Shown here piece by piece: positions 13,495 to 14,077 of a stretch of 14,077 nt of DNA. Every line of letters starts with the position of its first letter. Positions within the stretch are counted from its first letter, which is position 1. The notes under the pieces are model-generated. The model made no database searches, was not told where the DNA came from, and saw only the letters and a list, made by a program, of their open reading frames with translations. This stretch comes from UBA10001 sp964349095. GTDB taxonomy: Bacteria > Patescibacteriota > Patescibacteriia > Veblenbacterales > UBA10138. The position numbers and the translations under genes are program-made. The stretch covers positions 1 to 14,077 of the forward strand of contig CAYGFD010000017.1 of assembly GCA_964349095.1 (NCBI GenBank), read 5' to 3'.

Positions 13495-13998
13495 ATGGAT
13501 GAATATACGCCTTGTCTAAAGTCTGATTTTTATATACTCAGCGGATCATTTTGTCGACGCCGTAAGATTCACATTGCGTGCCAAACCTTTTTGGATCAAA
13601 TGCATAGAACCGGTCGGGTAACCTGCCGACACAATCTCAAAGTTGCTGAGAAAAACTTCTACTCCGATACCAAAACTTGCAAGCATACCGCTATCATTGA
13701 TCTACTTCTATCTAAAGATGACCAGCGGTCGGCGGCCAATATGACCCCAGCTAATGTATCACTACTCTCTTTCAGCGCCTTCTACTTCATTCGCCGAGTC
13801 CGGCAAGTATTACCAAGATGCCATTTCATCTTGCTCGGACCTGACTATATCGACTATTTTAGTTATTTGCTACGCACTGAAATCGGACCCGACTTTATGT
13901 TGCTGCCCCACCGTGACTTATATATTGAATCTATAACCTTCCGTTTAAACCTGTTCGAAACCGAAGCGTGGTCTCAGGAAATCCTGTCTGATGTTTAG
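13495..13998 (+). CDS. Unrecognised 167-aa soluble protein, single-gene unit
   Basis: I do not recognise this protein. It is probably cytoplasmic: there is no signal peptide or long hydrophobic segment. The N-terminal half is rich in cysteine and basic residues (C7, C20, C29, C44, C62) without regular CxxC spacing. The C-terminal half is more hydrophobic and aromatic (FSAFYFIRRVRQVLP, 93-107; FILLGPDYIDYFSYLL, 111-126), with a further C109, and suggests an alpha/beta fold. Expression signals are strong: a TTGACA promoter, a GGAGG ribosome site and a terminator that overlaps the stop codon. Codons contain visibly more G and C than those of the minus-strand neighbours, hinting at a different history or high expression. 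A second plus-strand frame inside it (13754-13936) is a shadow. Confidence 0.8.
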   Translation: MDEYTPCLKSDFYILSGSFCRRRKIHIACQTFLDQMHRTGRVTCRHNLKVAEKNFYSDTKTCKHTAIIDLLLSKDDQRSAANMTPANVSLLSFSAFYFIRRVRQVLPRCHFILLGPDYIDYFSYLLRTEIGPDFMLLPHRDLYIESITFRLNLFETEAWSQEILSDV

Positions 13999-14010
13999 GC
14001 AGGATTTTTT
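13981..14010 (+). terminator. Rho-independent terminator overlapping the stop codon of the orphan gene
   Basis: The arms atcctgtc (13981-13988) and ggcaggat (13998-14005) form an 8-bp stem with one G-U pair and a 9-nt loop, followed by six Ts (14005-14010). The left arm is coding, and the TAG stop (13996-13998) sits in the loop and first stem base, so a ribosome at the stop codon would cover the hairpin. The remaining 67 bp to the window end hold no recognisable gene. Confidence 0.82.
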
Positions 14011-14077
14011 AATAGACTTGAGTACTTGGCCCTAAATTTATCTAACTTGGGGTTAATGATTGCCTGGCAATAGGCCT

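Noticed and set aside
14059..14071. Short palindrome attgcctggcaat near the right edge
   Set aside because: Six-base arms around a single base, with no adjacent feature and the window ending directly after it, are not enough to claim a site.

Overview
The window looks like part of a metagenome-assembled scaffold from a small-genome, AT-rich bacterium, most likely a Patescibacteria/CPR lineage. That placement is an inference. It rests on compact operons with 1-4 nt gaps or ATGA overlaps, reduced versions of normal families (short SufD, short SufU), few Shine-Dalgarno sites, several leaderless-looking starts, and a SecD carrying an inserted parvulin-type prolyl isomerase domain. No rRNA, tRNA, CRISPR array or insertion sequence was seen. 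Most genes lie on the minus strand, so they read from high to low coordinates.

Layout. (1) 1-1524, minus: a PfkB/ribokinase-like sugar kinase, followed 2 nt later by a gene running off the left edge. (2) 1525-1599: a divergent promoter region with a palindrome, then a small four-helix membrane protein on the plus strand (1600-1953). (3) 1942-7453, minus: a complete SUF iron-sulfur assembly operon in the order rrf2, sod, sufC, sufB, sufD, sufS, sufU. It is driven by a TTGACA/TATACT promoter, and a 27-bp palindrome covers the -10 element and reaches the rrf2 start codon. This fits autoregulation by an Fe-S-sensing Rrf2 repressor, with superoxide dismutase in the same unit. (4) 7506-10177, minus: secD-secF. 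The SecD periplasmic region holds a parvulin domain whose first strand has moved to its C-terminal end. (5) 10246-10737, minus: a YdjM/DUF457-like membrane protein. (6) 10762-10861: exactly 100 Ns flanked by a perfect 55-bp direct repeat. This is most simply a scaffolding artefact over contigs that actually overlap. (7) 10981-11292, plus: a stand-alone miniature response-regulator receiver with its own terminator. (8) 11327-13421, minus: a four-gene operon (zinc ribbon, ferric-reductase-like di-haem membrane protein, four-helix membrane protein, HAD phosphatase). (9) 13495-13998, plus: an unrecognised 167-aa protein with a strong promoter, a strong Shine-Dalgarno site and a terminator overlapping its stop codon.

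How the genes fit together. SufS takes sulfur from cysteine and SufU relays it. SufB, SufC and SufD form the scaffold ATPase on which clusters are built. The Rrf2 protein has three cysteines suited to sensing cluster status, and the manganese-type SOD protects the clusters from superoxide. SecD/SecF assist export. The ferric-reductase-like operon suggests a membrane redox function. Together this suggests a cell that meets oxygen and maintains Fe-S enzymes. The two plus-strand single-gene units differ from the surrounding operons in translation signals and base composition.
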